Shown here one piece after another: positions 1 to 11,963 of a DNA stretch of 64,000 nucleotides. The DNA is from Micromonospora nigra (GTDB lineage Bacteria > Actinomycetota > Actinomycetes > Mycobacteriales > Micromonosporaceae), in contig NZ_FMHT01000003.1 in NCBI RefSeq assembly GCF_900091585.1, positions 992,001 to 1,056,000 on the forward strand, in the 5' to 3' direction. The notes beneath the pieces are model-generated. The model made no database searches. It saw nothing but the letters and a program-made list of their open reading frames with translations, and had not been told where the DNA came from. Made by a program: the position numbers and the translations under genes. The stretch's first letter is position 1. Every line of letters starts with the position of its first letter.

Positions 1-2360
1 AGATGCAGTCCGCCCTGGTCCGCATCGCCGCCCGCGCCCGCTACGGCCCCACCGAGGGCGACCGGGTCTGGAACGGCTTCCGGGCCCAGAACGACCCCGA
101 GACGGTGCTCACCCTGCACGACGGGCAGAGCTTCCCGTACGGCGCCGCCGACGACGACGCCCCCAGCGTCGTCATGCCCGACGCGGGGTCGGCGCGGGTG
201 GAACCGATCGTCACCGACGCCACCGGTTCCGCCACCGGCACCGCGACGGCCGCCTCCACCCGCTCGTCGGAACTGGCCGCCGCCCTGTCGGGGCTCACCA
301 TCGCCCCCGCCAACCGGGGCATGTCCAACGCCGCCGTCGTATCCGCCGCCCACTCGGCCACCGGCCACCCGATCGCCGTGTTCGGCCCACAGACCGGCTA
401 CTTCTCTCCGCAACTGCTGATGGTGCAGGAGTTGCAGGGCCCCGGCATCAGCGCCCGGGGGGCCGCGTTCGCCGGCCTCAACCTGTACGTGCTGCTCGGC
501 CGGGGCCAGGACTACGCATGGAGCGCCACGTCGTCGATCCACGACATCACCGACACGTACGCGGTGCCGCTGTGCTCCCCCGACGGTTCCACGCCGACGC
601 TGGCCAGCAACCACTACCTGTTCCGTGGCGCCTGCCTGCCGATGGAGGAACTGTCCCGGGTGAACCGGTGGAGCCCCACGGTCGCCGACAGCACCCCGGC
701 CGGGTCGTACAAGCTCATCGCCCGCCGAACCAACCTCGGTCTGGTGGGGTGGCGTGGCACGGTCGACGGCCGCCCGCACGCCTTCACCCAGCTGCGCTCC
801 ACCTACCGGCACGAGGCCGACTCCGCGATCGGCTTCCAGATGTTCAACGACCCCACCCAGATGGGCACCGCCGACGCCTTCGTGACCTCGGCGAACAACG
901 TCGAGTACGCCTTCAACTGGTTCTACGTCAACTCCACCCAGGCGGCGTACTACAACTCCGGCCTCAACCCGGTGCGGGCCGCCGGGTCGAACCCGAACCT
1001 GCCGATGCGGGCGGAGCGGCGCTTCGAGTGGCAGGGGTACGACCCGGTCGCCAACACCGCCGCGTACGCGCCCCTGTCGGCCCACCCCCGCTCGGTCGAC
1101 CAGGACTACTACGTCAGCTGGAACAACAAGCAGGCCAAGGACTTCGGAGCGGCCGACGGCAACTTCAGCTTCGGCGCGGTGCACCGGGGCGACCTGCTCG
1201 ACCGGCCGATGCGCGCGGCGATCGCGGCCGGGCAGAAGTTCGACCGGGCCTCGCTGACCTCGCTCGTGCAGCGGGCCGGGCTGACCGACCTGCGCGCCAG
1301 CGAGGTGCTCGGTGAGCTGATCCGGGTGCTGGAGAGCCAGCCGGTCACCGACGCGGCGCTGGCCGCCGAGATCAGCCGGCTGAAGGCGTGGCGGGCCGCC
1401 GGAGCGCTGCGGGTCGAGACCGCCCCCGGCTCCAAGGTCTACCAGCACGCCGAGGCGATCCGGACCCTCGACGCCTGGTGGCCGCTGCTGGTCCGGGGCA
1501 TGTTCCGCGCCCCGCTCGGACCGGATCTCTACCAGTCGCTGGTCAACACCCTTCAGGTCAACGAGTCGCCGTCGGGCCGCCAGGCCGGGGACGTCTCCGA
1601 CCTGCCGGGCTCGGCCAGCAGCGCGCAGACCCACAAGGGCTCGGCCTTCCAGTACGGCTGGTGGGGCTGGGTCGACCGGGACCTGCGGGCGGTCCTCGGC
1701 GACCAGGTCCGGGGCGGCCCCGGCCGCACCTTCTGCGGCGACGGGAACCTCGCCGCCTGCCGCCAGGTCCTGCTCGACACGCTGCGCACGGCGAGCACCA
1801 CCCCGCCGGTCCAGGTGTACCCGGGCGACGAGCACTGCGACGCCGGCGACCAGTGGTGCGCCGACTCGATCGTGCAGTCCCCGCTGGGCGGCATCAAGCA
1901 CGCGAAGATCGCCTGGCAGAACCGGCCCACCTACCAGCAGGTCGTGTCGTTCCCGGCGCGTCGCGGTGACGTCTCGCCCAACCTGGCGGCGGGCCGGCCG
2001 GTGACGGCGTCGAGCAGCCAGCTGTTCAACGGCCCCGGCCGGGCGGTCGACGGCGACGACGGCACCCGCTGGGCCAGCTCCTGGTCCGACAACCAGACGC
2101 TCACCGTCGACCTCGGCACGACGCGGCAGGTCGGCCGCGTGGTGCTCGCCTGGGAGGCGGCGTACGCCCGGTCGTACCGGATCGAGGTCTCCACCGACGG
2201 GACCACCTGGCGGACGGTGTGGTCGACGGCCGCCGGGGACGGGGGCACCGACGTGGCCGCCTTCCCGGCTGCATCCGTCCGGTACGTGCGGATGCGCGGG
2301 CTGACCCGCGCCACCACGTACGGATTCTCCCTCTGGGAGTTGGCGGTGTACGCCCGCTGA
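1..2360 (+). CDS. Penicillin acylase-family Ntn hydrolase with C-terminal discoidin (F5/8C) domain, 5'-truncated by window edge
   Basis: The visible 785 residues are the end of a penicillin amidase-type (Ntn) hydrolase, a family that hydrolyses amide bonds of acyl side chains such as beta-lactams or acyl-homoserine lactones. The motif GMSNAAVVS at about residue 108 (base 324) is the usual autocleavage site, where Ser becomes the N-terminal nucleophile of the beta chain. The beta chain then runs through ARGAAFAGLNLYVLLGRGQDYAWSATSS to the repeat-rich acylase body. The last 125 residues (NLAAGRPVTASSS to the end) are a discoidin-like carbohydrate-binding domain, so the enzyme is probably secreted and surface-attached. 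The signal peptide and alpha chain lie before base 1. The substrate cannot be read from sequence. Confidence 0.9.
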   Translation, partial: MQSALVRIAARARYGPTEGDRVWNGFRAQNDPETVLTLHDGQSFPYGAADDDAPSVVMPDAGSARVEPIVTDATGSATGTATAASTRSSELAAALSGLTIAPANRGMSNAAVVSAAHSATGHPIAVFGPQTGYFSPQLLMVQELQGPGISARGAAFAGLNLYVLLGRGQDYAWSATSSIHDITDTYAVPLCSPDGSTPTLASNHYLFRGACLPMEELSRVNRWSPTVADSTPAGSYKLIARRTNLGLVGWRGTVDGRPHAFTQLRSTYRHEADSAIGFQMFNDPTQMGTADAFVTSANNVEYAFNWFYVNSTQAAYYNSGLNPVRAAGSNPNLPMRAERRFEWQGYDPVANTAAYAPLSAHPRSVDQDYYVSWNNKQAKDFGAADGNFSFGAVHRGDLLDRPMRAAIAAGQKFDRASLTSLVQRAGLTDLRASEVLGELIRVLESQPVTDAALAAEISRLKAWRAAGALRVETAPGSKVYQHAEAIRTLDAWWPLLVRGMFRAPLGPDLYQSLVNTLQVNESPSGRQAGDVSDLPGSASSAQTHKGSAFQYGWWGWVDRDLRAVLGDQVRGGPGRTFCGDGNLAACRQVLLDTLRTASTTPPVQVYPGDEHCDAGDQWCADSIVQSPLGGIKHAKIAWQNRPTYQQVVSFPARRGDVSPNLAAGRPVTASSSQLFNGPGRAVDGDDGTRWASSWSDNQTLTVDLGTTRQVGRVVLAWEAAYARSYRIEVSTDGTTWRTVWSTAAGDGGTDVAAFPAASVRYVRMRGLTRATTYGFSLWELAVYAR

Positions 2361-2366
2361 ACCGAC

Positions 2367-2402
2367 GCGCGGCCGGCGCGGGAGTCCCCGCGCCGGCCGC
2401 GC
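2367..2402. terminator. Bidirectional hairpin between acylase and Rieske genes
   Basis: A perfect 16-bp inverted repeat (2367-2382 with 2387-2402) around a 4-nt loop sits between two convergent stop codons. There is no U-tract, as is usual for actinobacterial terminators. Confidence 0.75.
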
Positions 2403-2419
2403 GCGACGTCGTGGCGCCG

Positions 2420-2902
2420 TCAGGCGAGCGTGATGCGGTCGCCTTCGACCTTGACCGGCTTCTCCGCGAGCGGCTGCGTCGCGGGGCCGGCCTTGACCGA
2501 GCCGTCGGCGATCGAGAACTTGCTGTTGTGGCAGGTGCAGTTGATCGTGCCGCCGTCGACGTTCGAGACGGGGCAGCCCTGGTGGGTGCAGATCGGGTCG
2601 AAGCCTTTGAACTCACCGGCCTTCGGCTGGGTGATCACGATGCCCTGGGCGGCGAGGACGGCACCCCCGCCGACGGGGATGTCACCGGTGCGGGCCAGCG
2701 ACTGGGCGCCCTCACGGTCGCCGCCGCCGGCGTCGCCGGTGTTGGTGACGGCCGGACCCCCGCTGGTCGGCGCGGCGCCGTCGCCGGGTTCGTCGCTGCC
2801 ACACGCGGCCAGCACCACGGCCGCGCCGACCACGCCCGCACCGGTGAGCAGCGCACGACGGGTCTGCACACCCGGCCCGGTCAACACCTGATCGTCACTC
2901 AT
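2420..2902 (-). CDS. Tat-exported Rieske [2Fe-2S] lipoprotein
   Basis: This 160-residue protein begins with a Tat signal (RR at 15-16) that leads into the lipobox LAAC, with lipidated Cys34. A Gly/Asp-rich linker follows. The Rieske ligands are complete: C105-T-H107 with C110, and C122-T-C124-H125. C110 and C124 would form the disulfide of classical Rieske folds. It should carry a 2Fe-2S cluster outside the membrane and act in electron transfer; no partner oxygenase or cytochrome gene is adjacent, so its redox partner is unknown. The ATG at 2902 is preceded by a purine-rich GAGAGAGGCGAG. A longer in-frame extension upstream lacks signal-peptide logic. Confidence 0.9.
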   Translation of the reverse strand: MSDDQVLTGPGVQTRRALLTGAGVVGAAVVLAACGSDEPGDGAAPTSGGPAVTNTGDAGGGDREGAQSLARTGDIPVGGGAVLAAQGIVITQPKAGEFKGFDPICTHQGCPVSNVDGGTINCTCHNSKFSIADGSVKAGPATQPLAEKPVKVEGDRITLA

Positions 2903-3040
2903 GCCTCGCCTCTCTCTCGGCTGCCGCCACCATGATGTCTCCGCTGCCGCCACCGTGATCTCCCGGGCTGCCGCCCACCTGATCCACGGCCACACCCGGC
3001 CGTCCGTACCACTGTGCCCGTCGGTTCACCCGATCGGCGA

Positions 3041-3055
3041 CCCGCCCCGGGCGGG
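3041..3055 (-). terminator. Small GC hairpin after uvrA
   Basis: CCCGCC and GGCGGG (6 bp, 3-nt loop) lie 17 bases beyond the uvrA stop. It is short and without a U-tract, so it is only a candidate terminator. Confidence 0.4.
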
Positions 3056-3071
3056 CGCCGCGACCCGGCCG

Positions 3072-6047
<2,976 letters not shown>

Positions 6048-6098
6048 AGCCGTGTACTCCCGGGTCAAGGCGGTGAAGAGGATCTGTCCGCTCTGCGG

Positions 6099-6143
6099 GG
6101 ATTCCGCAGCTGACCAGCCGTCTGGGTAGTCTGTGCGGAATCC
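6099..6143. repeat. 10-bp inverted repeat in the uvrA 5' leader
   Basis: GGATTCCGCA (6099-6108) and TGCGGAATCC (6134-6143) are exact inverted copies 25 bp apart. They lie between the predicted uvrA transcription start (about 6173) and its start codon. They could form an RNA hairpin or bind a dimeric regulator. Confidence 0.5.
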
Positions 6144-6179
6144 GAGCGGTTGTTCGGGGCGCGAGGAAGCGCCCCGGCA

Positions 6180-6202
6180 ACTCTAGCCCCGAGGTACGAC
6201 AA
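6180..6202 (-). promoter_or_regulatory. PafBC-type DNA-damage promoter of uvrA
   Basis: On the minus strand TTGTCGTAC is followed by 8 nt and TAGAGT. This matches the known actinobacterial DNA-damage promoter layout (TGTCRGTG-N8-TANNNT) in spacing, in the TGTCR core and in the -10 element. The start would fall near 6173, giving a leader of about 125 nt. Confidence 0.6.
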
Positions 6203-6246
6203 CATCCCGTGGGCGGGCGTTGCCCCAGCTCACCCGGCCCGCCGGC

Positions 6247-7302
6247 TCACGATCGCGTCGGGCGGCGGCGGCCCGCACGCCACCCACCGCGCCGCTCGGC
6301 AGCCAGACGCGCCGCACGACGGCCGCTCTCGTGGGCGACCTCGCGTTGCAGCCGCCGCCAGCTCTCCCAGCGCCGCACCGGCAGGTCCCCGGCGGCCAAC
6401 GCCTCCCGCACCGCGCACGCGGGCTCGGACTCGTGCGTGCAGTCGGCGTAGCGGCAGCCGGCGGCCAACTCGGCGATGTCGGCGAAGGCCCGGTCGAGCC
6501 CGGCGGAGCCGTCGAGCAGGCCCACCGCGCGTACCCCGGGGGTGTCCAGCACCGCACCGCCGCCGGGTACCGGCACCAGCGACCGCCAGGTGGTGGTGTG
6601 CCGGCCCTTGCCGTCCACCCGACGGATCGCCTGGGTGGGCATCACCACCGTGCCCGCGAGCGCGTTGACGAGGCTGGACTTGCCGGCGCCGGACGGCCCG
6701 AGCAGGCCCAGGGTGCGCCCGGGGGCGACCTCGGCGCGCAGCGGGTCGAGGCCGGTGCCCCGCTCGGCGCTGACCGCCAGCACCGGCACGCCGGGGGCGA
6801 CCCCGGCGAGCTGCCGCGCCACCGCGGCCGGGTCGGCGGCGAGATCCGCCTTGGTCAGGACCACCAGCGGCCGGGCACCCGACTCGTGGGCCAGGGAGAG
6901 CAGCCGCTCGATCCGGCCCACGTCCGGTTCCGGATGCACCGGTTCGACCACGGCGGCCGCGTCGAGGTTGGCGGCCAGCACCTGTCCACTGGCGTCCTTG
7001 CCGGCGGTGCGCCTGATCAGCGCGGTACGCCGGGGCAGGACCACCTCCACGGTCACCCGCCCGTCGGGCCAGGTGCCCAGCAACGCCCAGTCGCCGGCGC
7101 ACGGTAGACAGGTCAGGTCGCGGGCGGCCGCGGCCAGCACCGCGCCACCCAGGGAGGCCCGGACGGGCCCGTCGGCGGTCAGGACGGTGCAGACCCCGCG
7201 GTCGACCCGGGCCACCCGGCCCGGACGGTGGTCGGTGCGCCGTCGTCGATGGTGGGCCGCCCGGTCGGCGTCCCAGCCGAGGGCGGTCAGGTCGATGGTC
7301 AT
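6247..7302 (-). CDS. rsgA: Ribosome small-subunit-dependent GTPase A
   Basis: RsgA (YjeQ/EngC) is a circularly permuted GTPase that checks late maturation of the 30S subunit. In 351 residues the G motifs appear in permuted order: TKAD (150-153, G4), SAE (178-180, G5), P-loop GPSGAGKS (202-209, G1) and DTPG (253-256, G3). A zinc knuckle follows (C283, C288, H290, C296). The N-terminal OB domain is present. The tail after residue 310 is Arg-rich. The ATG at 7302 gives a normal family length. It is upstream of uvrA on the same strand but 200 bp away, with its own spacing, so cotranscription is not required. Confidence 0.93.
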   Translation of the reverse strand: MTIDLTALGWDADRAAHHRRRRTDHRPGRVARVDRGVCTVLTADGPVRASLGGAVLAAAARDLTCLPCAGDWALLGTWPDGRVTVEVVLPRRTALIRRTAGKDASGQVLAANLDAAAVVEPVHPEPDVGRIERLLSLAHESGARPLVVLTKADLAADPAAVARQLAGVAPGVPVLAVSAERGTGLDPLRAEVAPGRTLGLLGPSGAGKSSLVNALAGTVVMPTQAIRRVDGKGRHTTTWRSLVPVPGGGAVLDTPGVRAVGLLDGSAGLDRAFADIAELAAGCRYADCTHESEPACAVREALAAGDLPVRRWESWRRLQREVAHESGRRAARLAAERRGGWRAGRRRPTRS

Positions 7303-7480
7303 GGCAACCTCGTCGAATGTCGGTACGGGTGATCCACGCGTGCTGCTGGGACCGGCATGACCACCACCTCCCCCGACTCTCCCGGTGCCGCGTACGCCGC
7401 GACCGTAGGCCCGCGACGGGGCACGGCGAAACTGATTTCCCCGCCCGACGCGGGCCCGCGCGGGCGACTAGGGTCGTCTG

Positions 7481-8134
7481 ATGACCTACAGCGGCAATGT
7501 CACGCCCGGCGGAACGCCGGCGGTACGCGAACTCGACGGGCTCACCATCACGAAGGTGTCGGTCGGGCCGATGGACAACAACGCGTACCTGCTGCGCTGC
7601 CGGACCACCGGCGAGCAGGTGCTCATCGACGCGGCGAACGAGGCACCCCGCCTGCTCGACCTGGTGGGCGAGGCCGGGCTGGCCGCCGTGGTCACCACCC
7701 ACCAACACATGGACCACTGGGTGGCGCTGGAGGAGGTCGTGGCCGCCACCGGCGCGCGGGCGCTGGTGCACGAGGAGGACCGGGCCGGGCTGCCGATCGA
7801 GGCGCAGACCGTCGCCGAGGGCGACACCGTGGCGGTGGGCCGGTGCGCGCTGGAGGTGATCCACGTGCGGGGTCACACGCCGGGCTCGATCGCGCTGCTC
7901 TACCGCGACCCGGCCGGCGTGCCGCACCTGTTCACCGGCGACTCCCTCTTCCCTGGTGGGGTGGGCAACACCGACCAGGACCCGCAGCGGTTCGCGGCGC
8001 TGATCGACGACGTCGAACACAAGCTCTTCGACCGGCTGCCCGACGAGACGTGGTTCTACCCGGGCCACGGCGACGACAGCACCCTCGGCGCCGAACGCGC
8101 GTCGCTGCCGCAGTGGCGTGCTCGCGGCTGGTGA
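7481..8134 (+). CDS. MBL-fold metallo-hydrolase (glyoxalase II-like)
   Basis: A 217-residue metallo-beta-lactamase-fold hydrolase. The dinuclear zinc motif is H74-x-H76-x-D78-H79 (TTHQHMDHW), followed by H132 in VRGHTPGS, D154 in FTGDSLF and His in YPGHGDDS. This is the glyoxalase II / small-hydrolase subgroup, not a beta-lactamase. There is no signal peptide, so it acts in the cytoplasm. In Actinobacteria an MBL gene commonly neighbours uvrA; its substrate is unknown. ATG 7481 has no strong ribosome-binding site. Confidence 0.88.
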   Translation: MTYSGNVTPGGTPAVRELDGLTITKVSVGPMDNNAYLLRCRTTGEQVLIDAANEAPRLLDLVGEAGLAAVVTTHQHMDHWVALEEVVAATGARALVHEEDRAGLPIEAQTVAEGDTVAVGRCALEVIHVRGHTPGSIALLYRDPAGVPHLFTGDSLFPGGVGNTDQDPQRFAALIDDVEHKLFDRLPDETWFYPGHGDDSTLGAERASLPQWRARGW

Positions 8135-8167
8135 CGGTCGACGGTCACGTCGGTGGCCGGGGCGAAC

Positions 8168-8185
8168 CGCCCGGAAACCCGGGCG
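8168..8185. terminator. Hairpin between MBL and DedA genes
   Basis: CGCCCGG-AAAC-CCGGGCG lies in the 54-bp gap between convergent stops and would serve both genes. Confidence 0.6.
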
Positions 8186-8188
8186 CGG

Positions 8189-8800
8189 TCACGCCGCGGT
8201 GACGGCGCGGAGCTGACGGCGGGTGACCAGCAGCACCAGACCGGCCAGCAACAGGCCGACGGCCATGGTGACCAGCAGCGGGCTGGGCTGGCCGGGCAGC
8301 AGCCCGGCCAGCGACCGGGAGGCCGAGCCCAGCACCAGGTAGAGACCGGCCCAGGCCGCCGCCCCGAGGGCGGCACAGCCGAGGAACCGGCGGTACGACA
8401 TCCGCAGTCCGCCCGCCGCCAGCGGCAGCAGCGCGTTGAACACCGGCAGGAACGGCGCGACCAGCACCATCCGGCCGCCGCCGCGGCGCAGGACGCCCTC
8501 GGCCGCCGCCCAACGGGGCTCGCCGATCCAGTCGCCCACCCGGCTGCGTCGCAGCCGGTCTCCCCAGTGCCGGCCGACGAGGAAGCTCAGCGACCAGCCG
8601 ACCAGGCAGCCGGACACCACGGAGGCGAAGGTCGCCAGGCCGGCGGCGGGGCCACCCACCCCGACCGCCGCCAGCACCGCGACGTCGCCGGGCACCAGCA
8701 CGCCGAGCAGGGGTACGGCGTCGACGAGCATGACCACACCGAGCACCCCCATCAACAGGCTGAGGGGGAGTTCTCCGACCTGGGCCAGCTGATCCGCCAT
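8189..8800 (-). CDS. DedA-family (SNARE-associated/VTT) membrane protein
   Basis: This 203-residue protein has about five hydrophobic segments and the DedA pattern: an N-terminal re-entrant region (VPLLGVLVPGDVAVLAA), a central LVGRHWGDRLRR loop, and the conserved F-x-P-x-F-N-x-L-L-P-L-A-A-G stretch (FLPVFNALLPLAAGGLRMSYRRFL). DedA/VTT proteins are linked to lipid-carrier recycling and membrane potential. The start at ATG 8800 (MADQLAQVGELPL) excludes a Pro/Arg-rich upstream extension. A second DedA domain is encoded at 15107-16591. Confidence 0.85.
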   Translation of the reverse strand: MADQLAQVGELPLSLLMGVLGVVMLVDAVPLLGVLVPGDVAVLAAVGVGGPAAGLATFASVVSGCLVGWSLSFLVGRHWGDRLRRSRVGDWIGEPRWAAAEGVLRRGGGRMVLVAPFLPVFNALLPLAAGGLRMSYRRFLGCAALGAAAWAGLYLVLGSASRSLAGLLPGQPSPLLVTMAVGLLLAGLVLLVTRRQLRAVTAA

Positions 8801-8894
8801 GCTCCGTACGCTACGGCCGCCCGACCACCCGGGGGATCGGGTGTGACCCCCACCGTCCCCCGGAATCGGTCTCGGGGTCGCCCCTGAGGTGGGT

Positions 8895-9587
8895 TCACCG
8901 GGCCCGGAGCACCTGCACCCGGCGCACCGGGGAGCCGACGCAGGGTTCGGTGGTGGGCACCGGGTAGTCGGCGACCACCGCCAGCCGGTGGGCGGGCAGG
9001 TGACCGCGCCCCGGGTCACCGACCAGCACGTCGGTGCCGGCGGCGGCGGCCCGGTGCAGGAACGGCAGCACCCGGCGGGCCATGCCGCGGTCGTAGAAGA
9101 CGTCGCCGGCGACCAGCAGGTCCACCCCGGCGGGGACGGAGTCGAGCAGGTCAGCGCCGCTGGTGGTGACCCGGACCCGGTTGGCGCGGGCGTTGAAGGT
9201 GACGGCGGCGACGGCGTACGGGTCGATGTCGTTGGCCTCGACCCGGTCGGCGCCGGCCAGGGCGGCGGCGACGGCGACCAGCCCGGAGCCGGCCGCCAGG
9301 TCGAGCACGCGACGGCCGGCGGCCAGTTCGGGATGGTCCAGCAGGTGCCGGGCCAGGGCCTGGCCGCCCGCCCAGACCGACGCCCAGTAGGGCGGGGGCA
9401 GTCGACGGCCGACGGACGCCTCCATGCGGGCCCACCAGACGATGGCGTCCTCGGCCAGGTGCAGCCGCACCTCGGGCACGAACGGGACCGGCGTCAGCCG
9501 CAGCCGGTCCAACCCGGCGCCGGGCACGACGATCTCCCGTTCCAGCTCGGCCAGCACGTGCGCGGCAGCCCTCATCGGCGCAAGCAT
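8895..9587 (-). CDS. Class I SAM-dependent methyltransferase (ETFB/NNMT-like)
   Basis: In this 230-residue protein the SAM-binding loop is [16 protein letters not shown] (about 93-108), followed by the acidic strand [10 protein letters not shown] and motif [11 protein letters not shown]. The order [18 protein letters not shown] before motif I is typical of the small protein-lysine or nicotinamide N-methyltransferase-like family (COG3897 type). The substrate is not deducible. The start may be ATG 9587 or ATG 9575; neither has a clear ribosome-binding site. Confidence 0.8.
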   Translation of the reverse strand: MLAPMRAAAHVLAELEREIVVPGAGLDRLRLTPVPFVPEVRLHLAEDAIVWWARMEASVGRRLPPPYWASVWAGGQALARHLLDHPELAAGRRVLDLAAGSGLVAVAAALAGADRVEANDIDPYAVAAVTFNARANRVRVTTSGADLLDSVPAGVDLLVAGDVFYDRGMARRVLPFLHRAAAAGTDVLVGDPGRGHLPAHRLAVVADYPVPTTEPCVGSPVRRVQVLRAR

Positions 9588-9763
9588 GCCGCAGCGGACC
9601 GGCCGCCGTGGGAGTTTCGGTAGGCCGACTTTCGGAGTTCATGGGATCGCCTGCGGCACTTCGCACGCCATCGGGCCCGTTGGCCGGTTACTGTCATGGT
9701 GGTATCGGACGATCATCGGCCGTGGAGTCGAGGGTCGCCCGCAGTGAAACAGGGAGAAGACGC

Positions 9764-9967
9764 ATGGCAACCGGCACGGTTAAGTGGTTCAACTCGGAGA
9801 AGGGCTTCGGCTTCATCGAGCAGGACGGTGGAGGTCCGGACGTGTTCGTCCACTATTCGGCGATCGCGAGCAGCGGTTACCGGGAGCTGAACGAGGGCCA
9901 GAAGGTCGAGTTCGAGGTGACCCAGGGGCAGAAGGGTCCGCAGGCGGACAACGTCCGACCGATGTGA
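9764..9967 (+). CDS. Cold-shock protein (CspA family)
   Basis: A 67-residue single cold-shock domain. The RNA-binding motifs KGFGFIEQD (RNP1) and DVFVHYSAI (RNP2) are intact, and it starts [14 protein letters not shown] as in the family. It binds single-stranded RNA/DNA and acts as an RNA chaperone. The ATG at 9764 has GGGAGAAG 5 nt upstream. The preceding 170 bp hold no gene. A strong terminator follows, so it is monocistronic. Confidence 0.96.
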   Translation: MATGTVKWFNSEKGFGFIEQDGGGPDVFVHYSAIASSGYRELNEGQKVEFEVTQGQKGPQADNVRPM

Positions 9968-9976
9968 TCCGTGCCG

Positions 9977-10008
9977 GTGGCGGCGGCCGGACCACCGGCC
10001 GCCGCCGC
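9977..10008 (+). terminator. Terminator of the cold-shock gene
   Basis: A 14-bp stem (one G-U pair) around the loop ACCA begins 10 bases after the stop codon. The core stem is GCGGCGGCCGG paired with CCGGCCGCCGC. Confidence 0.85.
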
Positions 10009-10144
10009 AGCGCATGTCACCCTGACGGGACAGGCCCGCCTGCGGGGTGGCGACGCACGTGGTCAGGCAGTGCCCGCCTGCGGGTGGGTTCGATCACGGA
10101 CGGGGGGACGTCGCTCGACGCGCCCAGCGTGCCGCTGACCGGCG

Positions 10145-11029
10145 TCAGGCGACCAGGCGACGGCTCAGTTCGTCGGCGACCTGCCGGGCGACCGTGGGCG
10201 GGATCGCCGCCGCGATCTCCTCCGGGCTGAGCCCGGCCAGCACGCCGGGGACCACCGACGACTCATCCTCCGTGAGGCCGGAGGCGAGCAGGGATGCCAC
10301 GGTCGTCTGCAACGCGCTGAGCTGCGCGCCGATGGTCCTCAGGCTGGGATGCGGCACCACGTAGGACGGGTCGGTGTGGTCCTCGCCCATCGCCATCCGG
10401 GTGTAGATCTGCCCGATCGGGTTGCGCCCGTCCAGGACGGTCAGGTTGCGGTGGACGGTCTCCAGCCAGGCGTGCTCTTCGGGGGTCATGTCGTCCTCCA
10501 GAAGTCCGATGGTGCTCAGGTAGCGGCGAAAGAGTGGGGTCAGGTCGCGGTTGGCCTTGGTGGAGTCGCGGAAGAAACTGAAGTGCGTGTGCCACAGGTG
10601 TGAGCTGTCGCCGGAGCTGCGCCTGCCGAGCCGGTCCCACCGTCGGACGACCCTGCCGTCGGGTGAGTAGATGATCTCGCGGATGTCCCGGCTGTCCGGG
10701 GTGTTGGCGGCGCACTGCTGCACGCACCAGATCGAGAAGGTGAACAGGTTGTGCGTGCTCCCCGCGGAGCGCACCTGGAACATGCCGACGTCGAGCGCGG
10801 ACGCGTTCAGGGTCAGCCCGGCGCGATCGCGGGGCGACTCGACGACGGAGTAGTCGTTCGTGATGACCCGGTCGGAGCCGGTGTGGTAGCCGCCACGATG
10901 GGAGGCGCTACCGACGATGCCGACCTCGGCGGGTTCGAGATCCTCGGAGCGGACCCGATCCGGGTCGACGTTGAGGTGGTCGAGTAGTAGGCGACGGACG
11001 GCAAGCAGATTCTCTGGTGCCCGCGTCAT
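10145..11029 (-). CDS. Hypothetical protein, possible LAS-type (M15-like) peptidoglycan peptidase
   Basis: This 294-residue protein is not firmly recognised. It has no signal peptide or membrane segment. The middle carries GGYHTGSDRVITNDYS, then ALDVG, then LWHTHFSFFRD. This spacing of a His-x-Gly-x-Asp, an Asp and a His-x-His resembles zinc ligands of LAS peptidases and similar phage lysin-like proteins, which is inference only. The C-terminal 80 residues (LRTIGAQLSALQTTVASLL onward) look helical. ATG 11029 is chosen because AGGGGGA lies 4 nt upstream. It stands alone between cspA and marR, and nothing recognisable lies in 11030-11298. Confidence 0.6.
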   Translation of the reverse strand: MTRAPENLLAVRRLLLDHLNVDPDRVRSEDLEPAEVGIVGSASHRGGYHTGSDRVITNDYSVVESPRDRAGLTLNASALDVGMFQVRSAGSTHNLFTFSIWCVQQCAANTPDSRDIREIIYSPDGRVVRRWDRLGRRSSGDSSHLWHTHFSFFRDSTKANRDLTPLFRRYLSTIGLLEDDMTPEEHAWLETVHRNLTVLDGRNPIGQIYTRMAMGEDHTDPSYVVPHPSLRTIGAQLSALQTTVASLLASGLTEDESSVVPGVLAGLSPEEIAAAIPPTVARQVADELSRRLVA

Positions 11030-11298
11030 GGGATCCCCCTTGCGGACGTGGTCGGCACCGGACACGACGTGACGCCGCGTGTGCGGCGGGGGTTCGTGGA
11101 CGAGGCCCGAGTATTGGTTGCACAGCGCCGGGCAGCGACTCCACCATAGCCCGCTCTTCGGACAAACGACCAGTTCAGGGCACCTTCAATCACTCTGGAT
11201 CCGGGGCCAGACACCCCGGTGGACAGCCAGAGTCACCAATGCCGCACCCCACGCGCCCGCCCACCGACGATCACGCAACGTGAAGAGATCTCGGGCAG

Positions 11299-11829
11299 TC
11301 AGTCGGTCGGCGGGGACGGCGTACCGGTACGGGCGGCCCGCACCGCGTCCCGGTGCTCGCGCATCGAGGTGGTCATCGCCGACATGAAGCGGTGTACGGT
11401 CTCCAGCTCCTCGTCGCTGAAGCGGGCCATCACCTCGTCGGTGCGCCGACCCAGTGGACGGAAGAAGTCCATCGCCAGTGCGGCGCCACGGTCGGCGTAG
11501 TGCAGCAGCACCTTGCGACGGTCGGTGGCGTCCCGGTCGCGGCGGATGTGGCCGGCGCGTTCGAGTCGGTCGACGAGCGCGGTGACCGAGCCGGAGGAGA
11601 GGTTGAGCTGACGGCCGAGGCGGCCGGGGGTCATCGGGTCGCCGTACAGTTCGGCGTCCATCACGGCGATCAGGGCGTGCAGGTCGGTGGTGCCGAGGCC
11701 GTGCAGGCCGGCGAAGGCGTGGCCGATGTGCTGGGCGTCGACCGAGTATCGCCGCAGCTCGGCTGTGATCTCCGCGACCAGCAGGTCGCGGCGGGTGTCT
11801 CGCCGCCGGTACATCCCGTGAGCCGCCAC
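11299..11829 (-). CDS. MarR-family transcriptional regulator
   Basis: A 176-residue winged-helix protein. The MarR core includes MTPGRLGRQLNLSSGSVTALVDRLERAGHIRRDRDATDRRKVLLHYAD, where helix-turn-helix and wing are clear. It is divergent from the MMPL exporter gene at 12011 with palindromes in between, so it most likely represses that exporter and itself, with release by a ligand of unknown identity. GTG 11829 is preferred because GGAGG lies 12 nt upstream; ATG 11814 (MYRRRD) is the alternative, five residues shorter. Confidence 0.9.
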   Translation of the reverse strand: MAAHGMYRRRDTRRDLLVAEITAELRRYSVDAQHIGHAFAGLHGLGTTDLHALIAVMDAELYGDPMTPGRLGRQLNLSSGSVTALVDRLERAGHIRRDRDATDRRKVLLHYADRGAALAMDFFRPLGRRTDEVMARFSDEELETVHRFMSAMTTSMREHRDAVRAARTGTPSPPTD

Positions 11830-11887
11830 GTCGCGCTGGTTCCTCCGCCCGTTCGATCCGACCTGCAGTCTAGTGGAGCGGCTAACA

Positions 11888-11904
11888 ATCTCGATCGTCG
11901 AGAT
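11888..11904. promoter_or_regulatory. MarR-type operator palindrome
   Basis: ATCTCGA-TCG-TCGAGAT is a perfect palindrome with 7-bp arms in the gap between the divergent marR and MMPL genes. The size suits a MarR dimer. Confidence 0.65.
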
Positions 11905-11963
11905 ACTTTGCGATCGTGACATGCGCCGCGCCCGGTTGCCGACAGGCGGTTGATGAATCAGAA

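Noticed and set aside
6048..6246. LexA-type SOS box for uvrA
   Set aside because: I found no GAAC-N4-GTTC palindrome upstream; the PafBC-type element fits better.
10145..11029. Prophage segment around the LAS-like protein
   Set aside because: No integrase, capsid, terminase or attachment site nearby; the flanking genes are ordinary chromosomal ones.
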